Shown piece after piece: positions 23,351-34,700 of a DNA stretch of 64,000 nt (position 1 is the stretch's first letter; every line of letters begins with the position of its first letter). Made by a program: the position numbers and the translations under genes. The notes below the pieces were generated by a model. It searched no databases and had not been told where the DNA came from. It worked only from the letters and a program-made list of their open reading frames with translations. Source of the stretch: Tricholoma matsutake (Eukaryota > Basidiomycota > Agaricomycetes > Agaricales > Tricholomataceae); NCBI GenBank assembly GCA_026075535.2, contig AP026542.1:6820001-6884000 (forward strand). Direction: 5' to 3'.

Positions 23351-23751
23351 TGTTAGGAAACCACCCCATTACCTAATAAACTTTCATTTTATTTTATTAT
23401 GTCGAATTACGCTACATGACGCCAAATGACGCTACATTTTGATAGCGTGAGAATTTTATTTTGCACACATCAAAATGTACGCGCATGTACAAGTGCGTTG
23501 GTAACAACAATGTACAATATATGTAACATAGTATATAAACCCTAAATATATGCCTAGGGGACCCTAGTTGTGTTCTCTTAGGTATTCCACCTACATTTTC
23601 AGTGTGAAAGGCCTATCTCAACAAACTTATCTATTAATAACCCCTCGCATCAAAACCATCAATTTCCCCATCACGAGCGTGGATCCTGCCCCCTTCTTGT
23701 AGAGAGAACCCACATGGTCTTAGCTAGCAGATAGTGGGTGTCGCCCTAACA
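23351..23751 (+). repeat. 3' LTR of chromovirus I
   Basis: 401 bp, the same length as the 5' LTR; the 14 differing positions are all explained by CpG transitions in one or the other copy. It is followed by the duplicated target GTCAT. Confidence 0.95.
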
Positions 23752-24459
23752 GTCATCTTAAGCCTTGGATTGATGGATGTGGAACATAATGAAGTCATTA
23801 AGACTGTATGTCTCATGATGACCAAGCTGAAAGAACAATGGGTACCATGGTCATGTGGAGATGCAGTGTCAGATAGTGCTGATTATTTTCAGCTTGAAAA
23901 AAGAACATATGCAGCTGAAAATTGGATAAAAAATACAGAAATGATAGAAATATAAACCCTAAAAAAAACAAATCAGAATGATTCTCCATCCAAGTCATAT
24001 CCTCATGAGAAGCATCGCCCTGTTTTGTTTGTAACTTTCTTGTTGGGATTGTATCAAATATGATCAAAGAATGGCTACTGTCACAAAACAAGCTAAACTG
24101 ATGAGTAAAAAGTAGTGGGCTTTGCTGCCGCTTGCCGGCATGCTACCCAGATACATTGGATTTTTTACCACTACTTTAGGTAGTGGGTTTTGTGGGTGTT
24201 GAAAAAAAAGATGAATTGCAGTGTTTGAGATACTACGTCATAATGGTCATGTGGAGATGTGATGCCAAATAGTGCTGAGTAATTTCAGTGATATTTAACA
24301 AATATGAATTTAGTATAGGCCAGATACAAATAGAGTATGGGACAAGGAGAAATATGTAGCTGAGTGAAAAAGAGAAATATAGGGTGAAAAAAAGCAGAAT
24401 TTTTTTTTTGAAAATGATAGAAATATGGGCCAAAAAAAAAGTGAAGTGAACGCTTCAGG

Positions 24460-27118
24460 ACTCCATCATCATGTCCTTGGGAGAAGCATCGCTCTGTTTT
24501 GTTCGTAACTTTCTTGTTGAGATTGTATTAGACCATTTGGTAGTCTTGGCTTTTTTTGTCATGACAAAGTTAGTGAAGGTGTCATTGGCTGCTGAACATG
24601 GCTGAGATGACTTGGGTTGTGTTATGGTGGGGCAGGTTGGTGAGGAATTTTGACAGGGGTGTCGGAAGGATTGATGATGTGGATGCTTTTTGCATTGATG
24701 TGGAAATACTGGAGAAATTGTGTGTCAGTTAGAAGTGAGGAAGTGTAGTTGGGTAAATACCTGGCTGGTTCTGGCCTCTTTCTGGAAGCTGTAAATGTGA
24801 AATGTGGCATTGATGAGCACAAGCGTGCCAGGTCAAAGCTCTTCATAATATTTCCAGGGGGGGGATCAGGTGATTGTCTTTATCTCAAATGTCACATTGA
24901 ACCAGTTGCACTTGCTGATGTTGAAACAGTTCTCCCCCATAATCAGGTAGAAGATGTGGATCATGATAGGTGCTGATGTAAATTTCATCATCTGTAAAAT
25001 ATTGAGGAGAGCTGTTCAAGAAGAAGACCACAGTAATGAACCTGATGGGTGCTTGGTGCAAGGAGAAATTGGCTTTGTTATAGTTGGCTTGACATTGGTA
25101 TCAGAGCTCACAGTATGGAGAGAACACTTGGAGAGTTGCACAGTAGAAGTGGAAGGTGCGTTGGGTGGAAGCTAATGTTGTCAATCAATTACAGTGTGTT
25201 GGTGTGATGACACAATGGAGACCTACCACAAATGTGGTCCCCATGTGAACGATGACCAAATCTTTCACACCTTGCAACTCTGAAGCCTTCGCCCATGAGC
25301 TAGTGTTGGTATTCTGTGAAGGTGTAAAAAAGGCATGCAAAAGGTAGACCAGCTTACTCACTGGGCCTTGTGACTTGGTCTGGTCATAACAGCTTACTAG
25401 TTCAGCGGTCTGGTTGTTCCAGCCAATATCCACTCCCTCCATAGTGCCAGATGGCTTGCTTAATACGAGAACATTCTTTACATGAGAAGTGTCCATGATG
25501 TATTTTATCTGTGTGATCGGGAGGTTGTTGTAGTGGAAATTTTGAGGGGGGAAGTCCACTCACATCATTGTTGACACCTATCTTGTGATTACCCTTTGCA
25601 GATAAGAGGGTGCCAAAGCTGTCAGTGGTGATTTGACCAAACACCAACAAGTTAAGTGTGTTATTGCTGGCATCCAGGAACTGATAATTGTTGGACCACT
25701 GCTCCAGTTCTTTCTCACAGAAGTAGTCAACACCATATTCAGCACCGGCAAGAGCATTCACATCCTAAGCTTTTGTCAAGAACCATTCCTTGCCCGATCA
25801 GAACCCGCATCCATCCGACCCTTTTCTGCACATCAAACCCAACATTTGTCTACTCCTCCTGATTTTGTTCCCAGCCGCCTTGCACTGCCCACACTGCTGT
25901 GCACCAGGCCGCCTTGTACAGCACCCACAGCTGCCTTCCCAAGGCTGCCATCTCTATTGCAAATTTGACTACGGATTCCTGTGTGGCTCCCACTAGGTAA
26001 TTTATCTATGCAGTTGAGACACTACCACAGTCTTTGTTCCTGTTCCACATTTATTCCAGACTACAGTATTTAAGCTTAGTTAGTTTCACTTTGTATTCCT
26101 CAGTTCGTATATCAACATAGACTCAACTTTATCCTGCCAATCTAAACCTCCTTCTACTCCAACCTCAGTTCTCTAAGAGTCTGAACTCCATTCGACTCAA
26201 CCTCTAGTCTCTCTCTGAAGCTCTAACCTCACCTGAACTAAACCTAAGTCCCTCCGTACTCCTTCCCACATTTACCCACACTTTCCCACTCCTACCTCCA
26301 AACCTTTGACTTGAAATTAGGACACCAGACAAGGTGAAGGGCACAGCTTCTTACAAGCTGAAGCCAAGTCCTTTCCATTTCCCCTCCTGCAGAATCCACA
26401 ACGAACTGACAACCTTCCGCTGTTATCACCTGCAGTGTCCAATCGGATTCCAACGCGTCTTCTAGGATCAGTTCTTAACAGCTTTCAGAGATTCATGGAG
26501 GTTCATGTAGACACCTTCAGAGATTCTATGAGTGATGATGTCATTGGACATGGTACATAAATGTGATGGAATGGGTGGGAAGTGAACACAGCACATGCTG
26601 GGTTTTTATGCAGGCATTGTTTAAGATGCTGACTGAGCACAACATCATTTGTTACAACAGGTAAATAGCTTACCTGTAACATTGTCATCAGCATTTATGG
26701 TGTTTACTTGACTGCATGATTGTGCTGCCAGGGGACAGAGATGGGATTTTGTGCTTGGGAGGTTGTATCGGTGTCAATGAAGAGGTTACAGGGGAGGTGG
26801 AGAGAAGAGCATTGGACTGAGATCCTAATTGCATTTGTTGATCCATGTTGTCATCCAACACTGCATCCGAGTCATTCTCTTCATCTTCATCCATGTTTTC
26901 CTGTGCATTGAGTGGTGGAATAGGCCACTTCTTTGTGATGTAAGAAGAAGTTGACGAAGACAACTGCTGGTCAAGCAATTTTTGAATATCACTCAGGGTG
27001 TTATCTGCAGTATTGGCAGCAATGGTGTCTTTGGAAACGTGCAGTCATTCAATGTCATTGAAAGAGAGTTTAAGTTCACCCAACTGATGATGGGCTTCTG
27101 CTTGCTCTTCAGGGGTTC
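24460..27118 (-). pseudogene. Helitron C-terminal extension (split by solo LTR B)
   Basis: 27118 continues the frame that stops at 38305 on the other side of chromovirus II. The frame contains GELKLSFNDIE and then, at 26688-26978, an acidic, Gln/Ser/Pro-rich tail. Beyond solo LTR B, 25402-25761 encodes a Cys-containing segment (FSCKECSRIKQAIWHYGG), and further coding-like sequence runs to a basic tail (KKAKTTKWSN) ending at a TGA near 24460. The extension's function is unknown to me; large Helitron proteins in mushrooms often carry such C-terminal parts. Confidence 0.5.
25774..26480 (+). repeat. Solo LTR B of chromovirus family III
   Basis: 707 bp with the ends TGTCAAG and CTTAACA and a perfect duplication GCTTT at 25769-25773 and 26481-26485. 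It is inserted in the Helitron C-terminal region. It keeps AGTTCGTATAT at the predicted transcript start (26102-26112), 35 nt after TATTTAA (26067). This is the likely ancestral form of the priming sequence in element III. Confidence 0.93.
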
Positions 27119-28052
27119 TGTAAGGGGAACATGTTATGAGCCCCTACAATGGTTGGGGCACATTTGTGAACATTTCCGCACACCCACAAACGTTCGCACA
27201 ACAAACCACCTTTTGCACAACGAGGCGCCTTTTGTGCCAAACATCTACAAACATTCTGATATGTCAATCCATCAGCCCCTATTGTACTCTCACCATTCTC
27301 ACAGTCAATACCCCTGCAGAAATGATCGAGGATGTCTTCGCATGCCCATTACCAAGCATGGCCTGATGCGGACACTATCACTGATTGATGGCCATCTCCC
27401 CAAATGGGAACACAACCCTGGATCTGAATTAGTGCTAGGATGGAAGGGGCTCCAAGTATTTTAGAACATTGCATGCCTTCCATATATATACTTCGGCCTT
27501 GCACCTGTTAGGAAACCACCCCATTACCTAATAAACTTTCATTTTTATTTTATTATGTTGAATTATGCTACATGACGCCAAATGATGCTACATTTTGATA
27601 GCATGAGAATTTTATTTCGCATGCATCAAAATGTATGCACATGTACGAGTGCGTCGGTAACAACAATGTACAATATATGTAACATAGTATATAAACCCTA
27701 AATATATGCCTAGGGGACCCCAGTTGTGTTCTCTTAGGTATTCCACCTATGTTTTCGGTGTGAAAGGCCTATCTCAACAAACTTACCTATTAATAACCCC
27801 TCACATCAAAACCATCAATTTCCCCATCACGCACGCGGATCCCACCCCCTTCTTGTAGAGAGAACCCGCATGGTCTTAGCTAGCAGATAGTGGGTGTTGC
27901 CCTAACAGCACTGGACTCCTTAGAGTTTTCTCTTTGGTTTTCCCTTGCAAGGTATGGGTCTTTTCCTTGTTCAATAGTTATTGAATCTAATCTTTGGTTT
28001 TCCCTTGCAAGTATTGAGTTCTTAGGACTCTGATTGTAAGGTTGCCCTTACA
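27119..28052 (+). repeat. 5' LTR of chromovirus II, split by a solo LTR
   Basis: Matches the intact 527-bp LTR at 37778-38304 once 27506-27907 and one target copy are removed. The guest LTR separates the TATA box (27482-27490) from the predicted start site (27922), so this promoter is physically broken. Confidence 0.95.
27506..27907 (+). repeat. Solo LTR of chromovirus family I
   Basis: 402 bp, TGTTAGG...CCTAACA. Flanks are GCACC (27501-27505) and GCACT (27908-27912), a 5-bp duplication with one change. The empty site is visible in the partner LTR at 38158-38166, where CCTTGCACTGG is uninterrupted. This copy keeps CpGs that are mutated in the LTRs of element I. Confidence 0.95.
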
Positions 28053-28054
28053 GA

Positions 28055-28064
28055 AGAAAACTCT
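28055..28064 (+). promoter_or_regulatory. Self-priming primer-binding site of chromovirus II
   Basis: AGAAAACTCT starts 2 nt after the LTR and is complementary to the predicted RNA start AGAGTTTTCT (38174-38183 in the intact LTR), which lies 32 nt downstream of a TATATATA box at 38142. The layout is the same as in element I. Confidence 0.65.
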
Positions 28065-28229
28065 CTCTTTGGTGGACTGAAGGTAGTAGGTTACCACAGC
28101 CAGCGACTCAGTTTACGAAAATTTTGCACATTTTTGTGCCTGCTTTGTGACTTCAGAGAGCTTCACTATCATCCCTCCACTCGACTCTTCCGCCCCTTTA
28201 CACAACTACCAACCTTCCCATGGAGACGG

Positions 28230-29558
28230 TGATAGGTCCACCTTGTTGTTCAAGCTCGGAAAACACATCTACAATTGTCGTCGAAGCTCTATGAACCCCT
28301 CCAAAGCTCTACAAACCTCTACAAAGTCACAAGAATGCTTCGAAATTCTTTGCAACACTTTGAAACTCTTTGCGACACCTCGAAATTCTTTGTATGCCTT
28401 CGGCCGCCATAATACAATTCCCCCAACCTTCGGACAGCTCAGGATATACACTTGGAGCATCGTCGATGGGTTCCAAACCAGTATCAAGCAATATCGCAGC
28501 GATATTGGCCTTCGAACAAGTCCGATATTTCCTCAACCAACTTTGAAAATCATTGAACATCGCAAATTGACATCGGACACTATATCGCTATCTGAATACT
28601 CATCACACACATGCCAGATGTATCCCCTACCATCATTGAACAATATCGCACCAATATCAGGCCACGAACGAAGGCTGAAGAAACTTCAAAAATCTTTGAA
28701 AAACATCGAACCTCAAAAAACACAGTATTTCTTGTTCGAACAATCTTCGGATGCATGCTGGACACATGGGACACTATATCGTGTATATCAAACACATTTC
28801 GACCGCATGTGCATGCATACAATCTGCTCAAAGCAGTTTCCGATCTTTTATTCAATTTATAACAAGGACAGTCCAGTTTTAGCTATTCTTTCTTATCATT
28901 TCTTCATCATGTGTTATATTCACCCCTTCTAGGCTCGCTTTATTGTTCTGATATACTTATATTGTCTTTTGCCTCGAGTTTTCCACATGTTTGCCTCATG
29001 TTCTCTAGCCTTTTTAGGTACTTTCTTTATTTTATATACAAAGATGTACTAGATACAAAGAAAAACAAGAAAGTCATCGTCTTCCTCCCAGATCACAGTG
29101 ATTTGAGAGTTTGGTTTAGTCTTATTCAGTCCAAAGTTTGGTGTTTTATGCTAAACTTCCTCAAAATTCCTCAAAATTCCTCGCATTACACTATTTTCGC
29201 TCTCACTTCCCTTGATTAGCCTTTTCTTCACTTCTACTACTTGTCTAGTCCCCCGATCTTGCGTCCGAACATATCTGCACACTCAAAATTCCTCAAAACC
29301 TCTTTGAAAAATATTGCAACATCTCGAAAAGCATTGCAACATCTCGAAAATCATCACAACCCCTCGAAAATCATCGCAAGCCCTTGAAACACATTCTTTT
29401 AGCCTTGAACTGCTTCAACAAGCAGTCCTTTTATGACTATTTGATGGTCAATCTGACAGGTGACATCTAGAGGGCCTTGCATCCTTCCTCTGACTCGTGT
29501 TATACCATCCGAAGCCTTTTTGTGGGTTTTGTTTGGGTTTCCGGGTTGAGCATCATCA
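28230..29558 (-). mobile_element. Family-4 LTR-like element, copy 3
   Basis: Begins TGATAGGTCC and ends GAGCATCATCA; 1329 bp. Flanks are ACGG (28226-28229) and ATGG (29559-29562). Its right half is the inverted counterpart of the left half of copy 2, including TTCCTCAAAATTCC and AAGCCTTTTTGTGGG. It contains repeated CTTTGAAACT/TTCGAAA words at 28290-28390. It sits in the start of the chromovirus II gag gene. Confidence 0.72.
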
Positions 29559-29583
29559 ATGGACAATGAGGACTGCCTCCAGC

Positions 29584-31494
29584 TGTTAAGAACTGATCCT
29601 AGAGGGTTTGTCAGAATCTGATTGGACACTGTGGGTGTTGTTTATGGAAGGGTGTCAGGTCGTTGCAGATTCTGCAGGAGGGGAAATGGAAAGGACTTGG
29701 CTTCAGCTTGTAAGAAGCTGCACCCTTCACCTCATCTGGTGTCCTAATTTCAAGTTGGAGGTTTGGAGGTAGGAGTGGGAAAGTGCGGGTAAATGTGGGA
29801 AGGAGTACGGAGGGACTTAGGTTAAGTTCAGATGAGGTTAGAACTTCAGAGGGAGACTGGAGGTCAAGTCGAATGGAGTTCAGACTCTTAGAGAACTGAA
29901 GTTGGAGTAGAAGGAGGTTTGGATTGGCAGATTAAAGTCGAGTCTATGTCGATATATGAACTGAGGAATACAAGGCGAAACTAACTAAGCTTAAATACTG
30001 TAGTCCAGAATAATGCAGAACAGGAACAAAGACTGCAGCAGTGTCTCGACTGCGTAGATAAATTATCTAGCGGGAGCTGCACAGGAATCCATAGTCAAAT
30101 TTGCAATAGAGATGGCAGCCTTGGGAAGGCAGCCATGGATGCTGTACAAGGCGGCCTGGTGCACAGCAGTGTGGGCAGTGCAAGGCAGCTGGGAAAGAAA
30201 TCGGGAGGCATAGACAAAAATCAGGTTCAACATGTGGGAAAGGGTCAGATGGATGCGGTGATGATACTCAACCCAGGAAAACCACCTAAACTGCCGATGA
30301 GGCAATTGATGATATTTGCGATGAGTCAGAGGAAGGTTGCGAGTCATTCCGAATGTTTGTGGCCCAACCGATGGGAAGATAACTAGTTGGTACTAGTCGT
30401 GAAGGTAGTGCTATGAGAGATGAAGGTGTTTGGCGCTGTCCAATCAAGTATCGATCGATATCGAGGGCGATCGATGAGATCAACAGTGAACAAGTTTATC
30501 GTCGATGGTCGATGTGTGAATTCTGTGGACCTTTCGATAGGTCGATAGTATACGAAGGGTATGGCAAATGCCTATGAAGTGTTGGAAGGGTTGCTAGTGC
30601 TAATGATGAGAGGATTGAGGGAGGATCGAGGATGCGACAATTGCAGAGGTTTCTCGTCGATTGAGAAAACCCATAGAGACTTAGATTGTTTTAGAAAGTT
30701 GATCAGATGCTTAGAACTGTATATGAGATGATAGGTGAAGACAATTTCTTCTATTTCCCATTAGATACTACAGAGTTTTATATGTTTTAAAGAAACTTCC
30801 TAAAATGGAATGAGAAACATGTGTAGAACATGAGGCAAAAGATATGAGTTAAGGCACAAGGCCAAAAAGGAGACTGGAATCTGAACAAGAAAGATATATA
30901 TCATATGATGAAAGAGTAATAAAGGGTATAGAACTAAAATGGGACTGTCCTTTGTGTATAAACCATGCTAAGTCTCGCAATAATGTGTCCAGCGGGTTCT
31001 GTGCACGATAGGGACTTGGAATGAGGCTGACCTACTATCAGCAGGTTTGAGCACGAGTTGGAATACTTCCTGGCGCATGGTATTCCACCATATAGATAAC
31101 AAATGCGGTGCCCGATGTTACTCACAGTCTCTCGATATCAATCGATGACGTTTGATGATGCTCGATGATGCTCGACAATGTTCAATCGCGTTCAATATGA
31201 TGTTCGATTGTGTTCGATATGATGCTTGATACGATGCTTGATTGCGTTCAATATGATGCTTGATGATGTTTGATTGCATTTGATACAATGCTCGATCGTG
31301 TTCAATACAATGCTTGATCATGTTCAATACGATATCTCACTCGGTAGACTTGGTCAGGAGTGGTCGCGCTGCTTCTGGGACCTCATGCGAGTTATCCAAT
31401 GTGATTAGAATGTGGTCGAAATGGTGAATCGGCCTTTGAGCCGAGGAGACGACCTATCAGTGGGTTCCGATCGGGTGAGGAATGGTTCTTGACA
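29584..31494 (-). repeat. Solo LTR C of chromovirus family III, split by family-4 copy 1
   Basis: TGTTAAGAAC at 29584 through ...GATGCGG at 30258, then GGTTCCGATCGG...TTCTTGACA to 31494: a 710-bp LTR when the guest is removed. Perfect duplication CCAGC at 29579-29583 and 31495-31499. Inserted in chromovirus II gag. Confidence 0.92.
30259..31459 (+). mobile_element. Family-4 LTR-like element, copy 1
   Basis: 1201 bp, TGATGATACTCAACCC...GACGACCTATCA. Flanks GCGG (30255-30258) and GTGG (31460-31463). The 3' half is nearly identical to copy 2. A degenerate ATGCTCGATG/TTCGATCGCG array occupies 31140-31330. The uninterrupted target is visible in the other family-III LTRs. Confidence 0.8.
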
Positions 31495-33466
31495 CCAGCA
31501 CATCGAAGCAAGCATTGCAGGCCTTGTACAGACTATGGCAGTATTCACACAATGAGAGGCAGACCGCGAAGAGCCACAGGTGCTTCCGAGCATCTCCAAC
31601 CCCACAGACCTAGGGTCTCCTGGCCCAGTAGTTCACGAAATCCATCACGAAACATTGTCGCGAGAATACCACCCCAAGCCTGCAAACCCCGCAGACTTTT
31701 TGGGTGATTGTTCACAAGGATGAGCATTCCTGAATTTGTGTGCACTCTATTTTGCCCTCGCTCCTCATCAATTTGCAGACGAGCATGTGCAGGTTATGTG
31801 GGCCCTCTCATTCATGAAGGGCAGATGAGCCACATGGTTTGTGGATCATCTCATGCGCAACTACCAACTAAGCGGAAGACTCCCCTACACCTCCTATTCC
31901 AATTTTGTGGATGAATTCACAAACGAGTTCTGTCTGAAGAACGAGATCCAATCTTCGCAGACCGAGCTCAAGACTGTGAAGTACTTCCAAGGTACACAAA
32001 CTGTTGATGAGTATGTTGATGACTTTTGCAAACTGGTAGAGCAAGCACAGTACTTTGAGGGCTCGCATATTGTCCTCAAATTCCAACAAGGTCTAAACGT
32101 GAAGATCCAAGACCATGTCGCCTGTCTCACCACTGGATGACCTTTGGATAACACCCCCAAGCAGTGGTATGCCGGTATCATCTGCGATGAAAATCGCATT
32201 GCGAATGAGGCTTTTCACACATCTTCGCAAATGGCCTCACGATCTGAAACCAGCTCACAGCTGGGGAACATGTTCCACAAGCTTGTTCCCACCATGGTGT
32301 GGCCCCTCCCCCCGATTTCACACACAACCACCCCATCGCAATACACACCTTTGGCGCAAAGTGTCTCCGCACCCACTAAACCAAAGGACGGATCTGTGCT
32401 CATCTGCTTTTGTTGCAGAGAACCAGTCATACACGACCCAAATGCCCAAGATGGTTTGACATTCGGTACATGGATGGCGAAGAGCAACAGGATTTTGTGC
32501 AGGAGGAATTTGCAGCGCTGGATGTGAATGACACAAACAAGAGGAATGAGGAGCCCATTGTAGAAGTAAAGGAGGATTTTTGCAGCAACAACGAGTGAGC
32601 AGTATGCCACCGTTGTCCACAAAAAATCATTTCGCAGTGTTGTCAGTAGATGAAGTGTATGAATCAAATTCTATTTCATCGACCGATCTCTCTGCAAACA
32701 ATGTGCAAGCCATACTAACCCCTCCCTATCCTCATTCATGTTTTCATAAGTGCCCTAAATGGGAGAAATGACTCCCCAACCACTATGTCATAGCGGCAAC
32801 CCTGAGCTCCCACTCATTCAAGCTTGAAGTGTCACTGCAAACCACCGATACCGGCGCTGTGCACATGACCAAGGCACTACTTGATTGTGGCGCCACCAGC
32901 CTTTTCGTCAGTTCCAATTTCGTTGCACGAAATCACCTCACAACAAAAGCGCTCAGCCAACCCATCCCTGTGTTCAATGTCGATGGCTCAGCAAATGAAG
33001 CAGGCGATATCTCAGAAATTGTAGAGGTCCTACTATGATTTTGCGACCACTCTGAATGTGCGATGTTTGCAGTGACTGGCATCGGCAAGCAAGATGTTAT
33101 TCTCGGCCTCACCTGGCTCCATGAGCATAATCCTCAGGTGGACTGGCAGACTAATGAGGTCAAAATGAGTTGATGCCTGAATCACTGCCACACCTGTCAG
33201 AATGAGACGAATGAAGAGTGCAAAAGTGCTTTTCAGGAAATTGCTAGCATTCATACCTGTCATGCAGGTCCCATGCCTACCCTGACATTGAGATGGAGGA
33301 CATCCTGGACCTTCTGCAACTGGTGAACAATGATAACAATGATGAAGACCATGATGAATTGCCCCTTTCAAGTGAAAACTCAGTCAAAGAGGGAGATTGC
33401 ATCTTCGTCGCTACCATTCCCTGCGAAGCGGAATTTGTTCATGCCACATCCAACATTTCACAATGG

Positions 33467-34700
33467 TGATGATGCTTAACCCGGAAACCCAAACAAAACC
33501 CACAAAAAGGCTTCGGATGGTATAACACGAGTCAGAGGAAGGATGCGAGGCCCTCTAGATGTCACCTGTCAGACCGACCATCAAATAGTCATGAAACAAC
33601 TGCTTGTCGAAGCAGTTCAAGGCTAAAAGAATGTGTTTCGAGGACTTGCGATGATTTGCGAGGGGTTGCGATGCTTTTCGAGACATTGCAATATTTTTTG
33701 AAGAAGTTTCGAGGAATTTCGAGTGTGCAGATATGTTCGGATGCAAGATCGGGGGACTAGACGAGTAGTAGAAGTGAAGAAAAGGCTAATTGAGGGAAGC
33801 GAGAGCGAAAATAGCATAATGCGAGGAATTTCAAGGAATTTCAAGGAAGTTTAGCATAAAACACCAAACTTCGGACTGAATAAGACTAAACTGTACTCTC
33901 AAATCACTGTGATCTGGGAGGAAGACGACGACTTTCTTGTTTTTCTTTGTATCTAGTACATCTTTTTATATAAAATAAAGAAAGTACCTAAAAAGGCTAG
34001 AGAACATGTGTAGAACATGAGGCAAAAGATATGAGTTAAGGCACAAGGCCAAAAAGGAGACTGGAATCCAAACAAGAAAGATATATATCATATGATGAAA
34101 AAGTAATAAAGGGTATAGAACTAAAAGGGGACTGTCCTTTGTGTATAAACTGCACTAAGTCTCGCAATAATGCATCCAGCAGGTTCTGTGCGCGATAGGG
34201 ACTTGGAATGAGGCTGACCTACTATCAGCAGGTTTGAGCATGAGTTGGAATACTTCCTGCCGCATGGTATTCCACCATATAGATAACAAATGTGGCACCC
34301 GATGTTGCTCACAGTCTCTCAATATCGATCGATGATGCTCGACAATGCTCGACAATGTTTGATGATGCTCGACCACATTCAATACGATATTCGACGATGT
34401 TCGACGATGCTCGACTGCATTTGACAATGTTTGATGATGTTCGATCGTGTTCGATATGATGCTCGATCGCATTCGACGATGCTCGACAATGTTTGATGAT
34501 GCTCGACGATGTTCGATCGCATTCGATATGATGCTTGATCGCATTTGACGATGCTTGACCGCGTTCGATACAATATTGCGCTTGGTAGACTTGGTCGGGA
34601 GTGGTCACACTGCTTCTGGGACCTCGTGTGAGTTATCCAATGTGATTAGAATGTGGCCAAAATGGTGAATCGGCCTTTGAGCCGAGGGGACAACCTATCA
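33467..34700 (+). mobile_element. Family-4 LTR-like element, copy 2
   Basis: 1234 bp, TGATGATGCTTAACCC...GACAACCTATCA. Flanks ATGG (33463-33466) and ACGG (34701-34704). The 3' 640 bp match copy 1; the 5' part matches the inverse of copy 3. A TTCGA-rich array lies at 34320-34575. It interrupts chromovirus II between protease and RT. Confidence 0.8.

Larger units (their letters stand above)
17530..23751 (+). mobile_element. Chromovirus I: complete Ty3/Gypsy element (6222 bp)
   Basis: Two 401-bp LTRs (17530-17930 and 23351-23751; TGTTAGG...CCCTAACA) enclose gag, pol and a chromodomain. The flanking duplication GTCAT is perfect at 17525-17529 and 23752-23756. A polypurine tract (AAAAGGGGGG, about 23338-23347) precedes the 3' LTR. 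Order: Gag zinc knuckle, protease, RT, RNase H, integrase, chromodomain. Structurally complete but disabled by TGA codons. All 14 LTR differences lie at CpG sites. Confidence 0.97.
17405..24147 (-). mobile_element. Deleted Helitron copy, split by chromovirus I
   Basis: 17445-17529 plus 23752-24147 reproduces the 5' region of the main Helitron (52650-52966), including the GC-rich block ending GCTACC (24100-24147 versus 52924-52966). 17405-17445 is the very 3' end of a Helitron fused directly to it, so the body is deleted. Chromovirus I sits between the two parts, with duplication GTCAT. The corresponding sequence at 52.7 kb is the uninterrupted empty site. Confidence 0.65.
28220..33462 (+). 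pseudogene. Chromovirus II Gag and protease (interrupted)
   Basis: The frame starts at ATG 28220, is cut after three codons by family-4 copy 3, resumes at 29559, is cut by solo LTR C and resumes at 31495. The Gag core lies around 31840-32140 (VDHLMRNYQLSG, YFQGTQTVDEYVDDFCKL). The zinc knuckle near 32404-32450 carries a frameshift (CFCCREP, then TRPKCPRWF in another frame). The protease core LLDCGATSLF is at about 32878-32910. TGA codons near 31550 and 33037 fit decayed CGA. Family-4 copy 2 interrupts the protease-RT linker at 33466. Confidence 0.85.

Noticed and set aside
28147..28932. Plus-strand ORF of 261 codons as a host gene
   Set aside because: It runs from chromovirus II leader into family-4 copy 3; composition is repeat-derived and the frame crosses a defined insertion boundary at 28230.
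31118..31327. Short-period TCGA-rich array as a CRISPR or satellite centromere repeat
   Set aside because: Units are degenerate without regular spacers, confined to family-4 elements, and the genome is eukaryotic.
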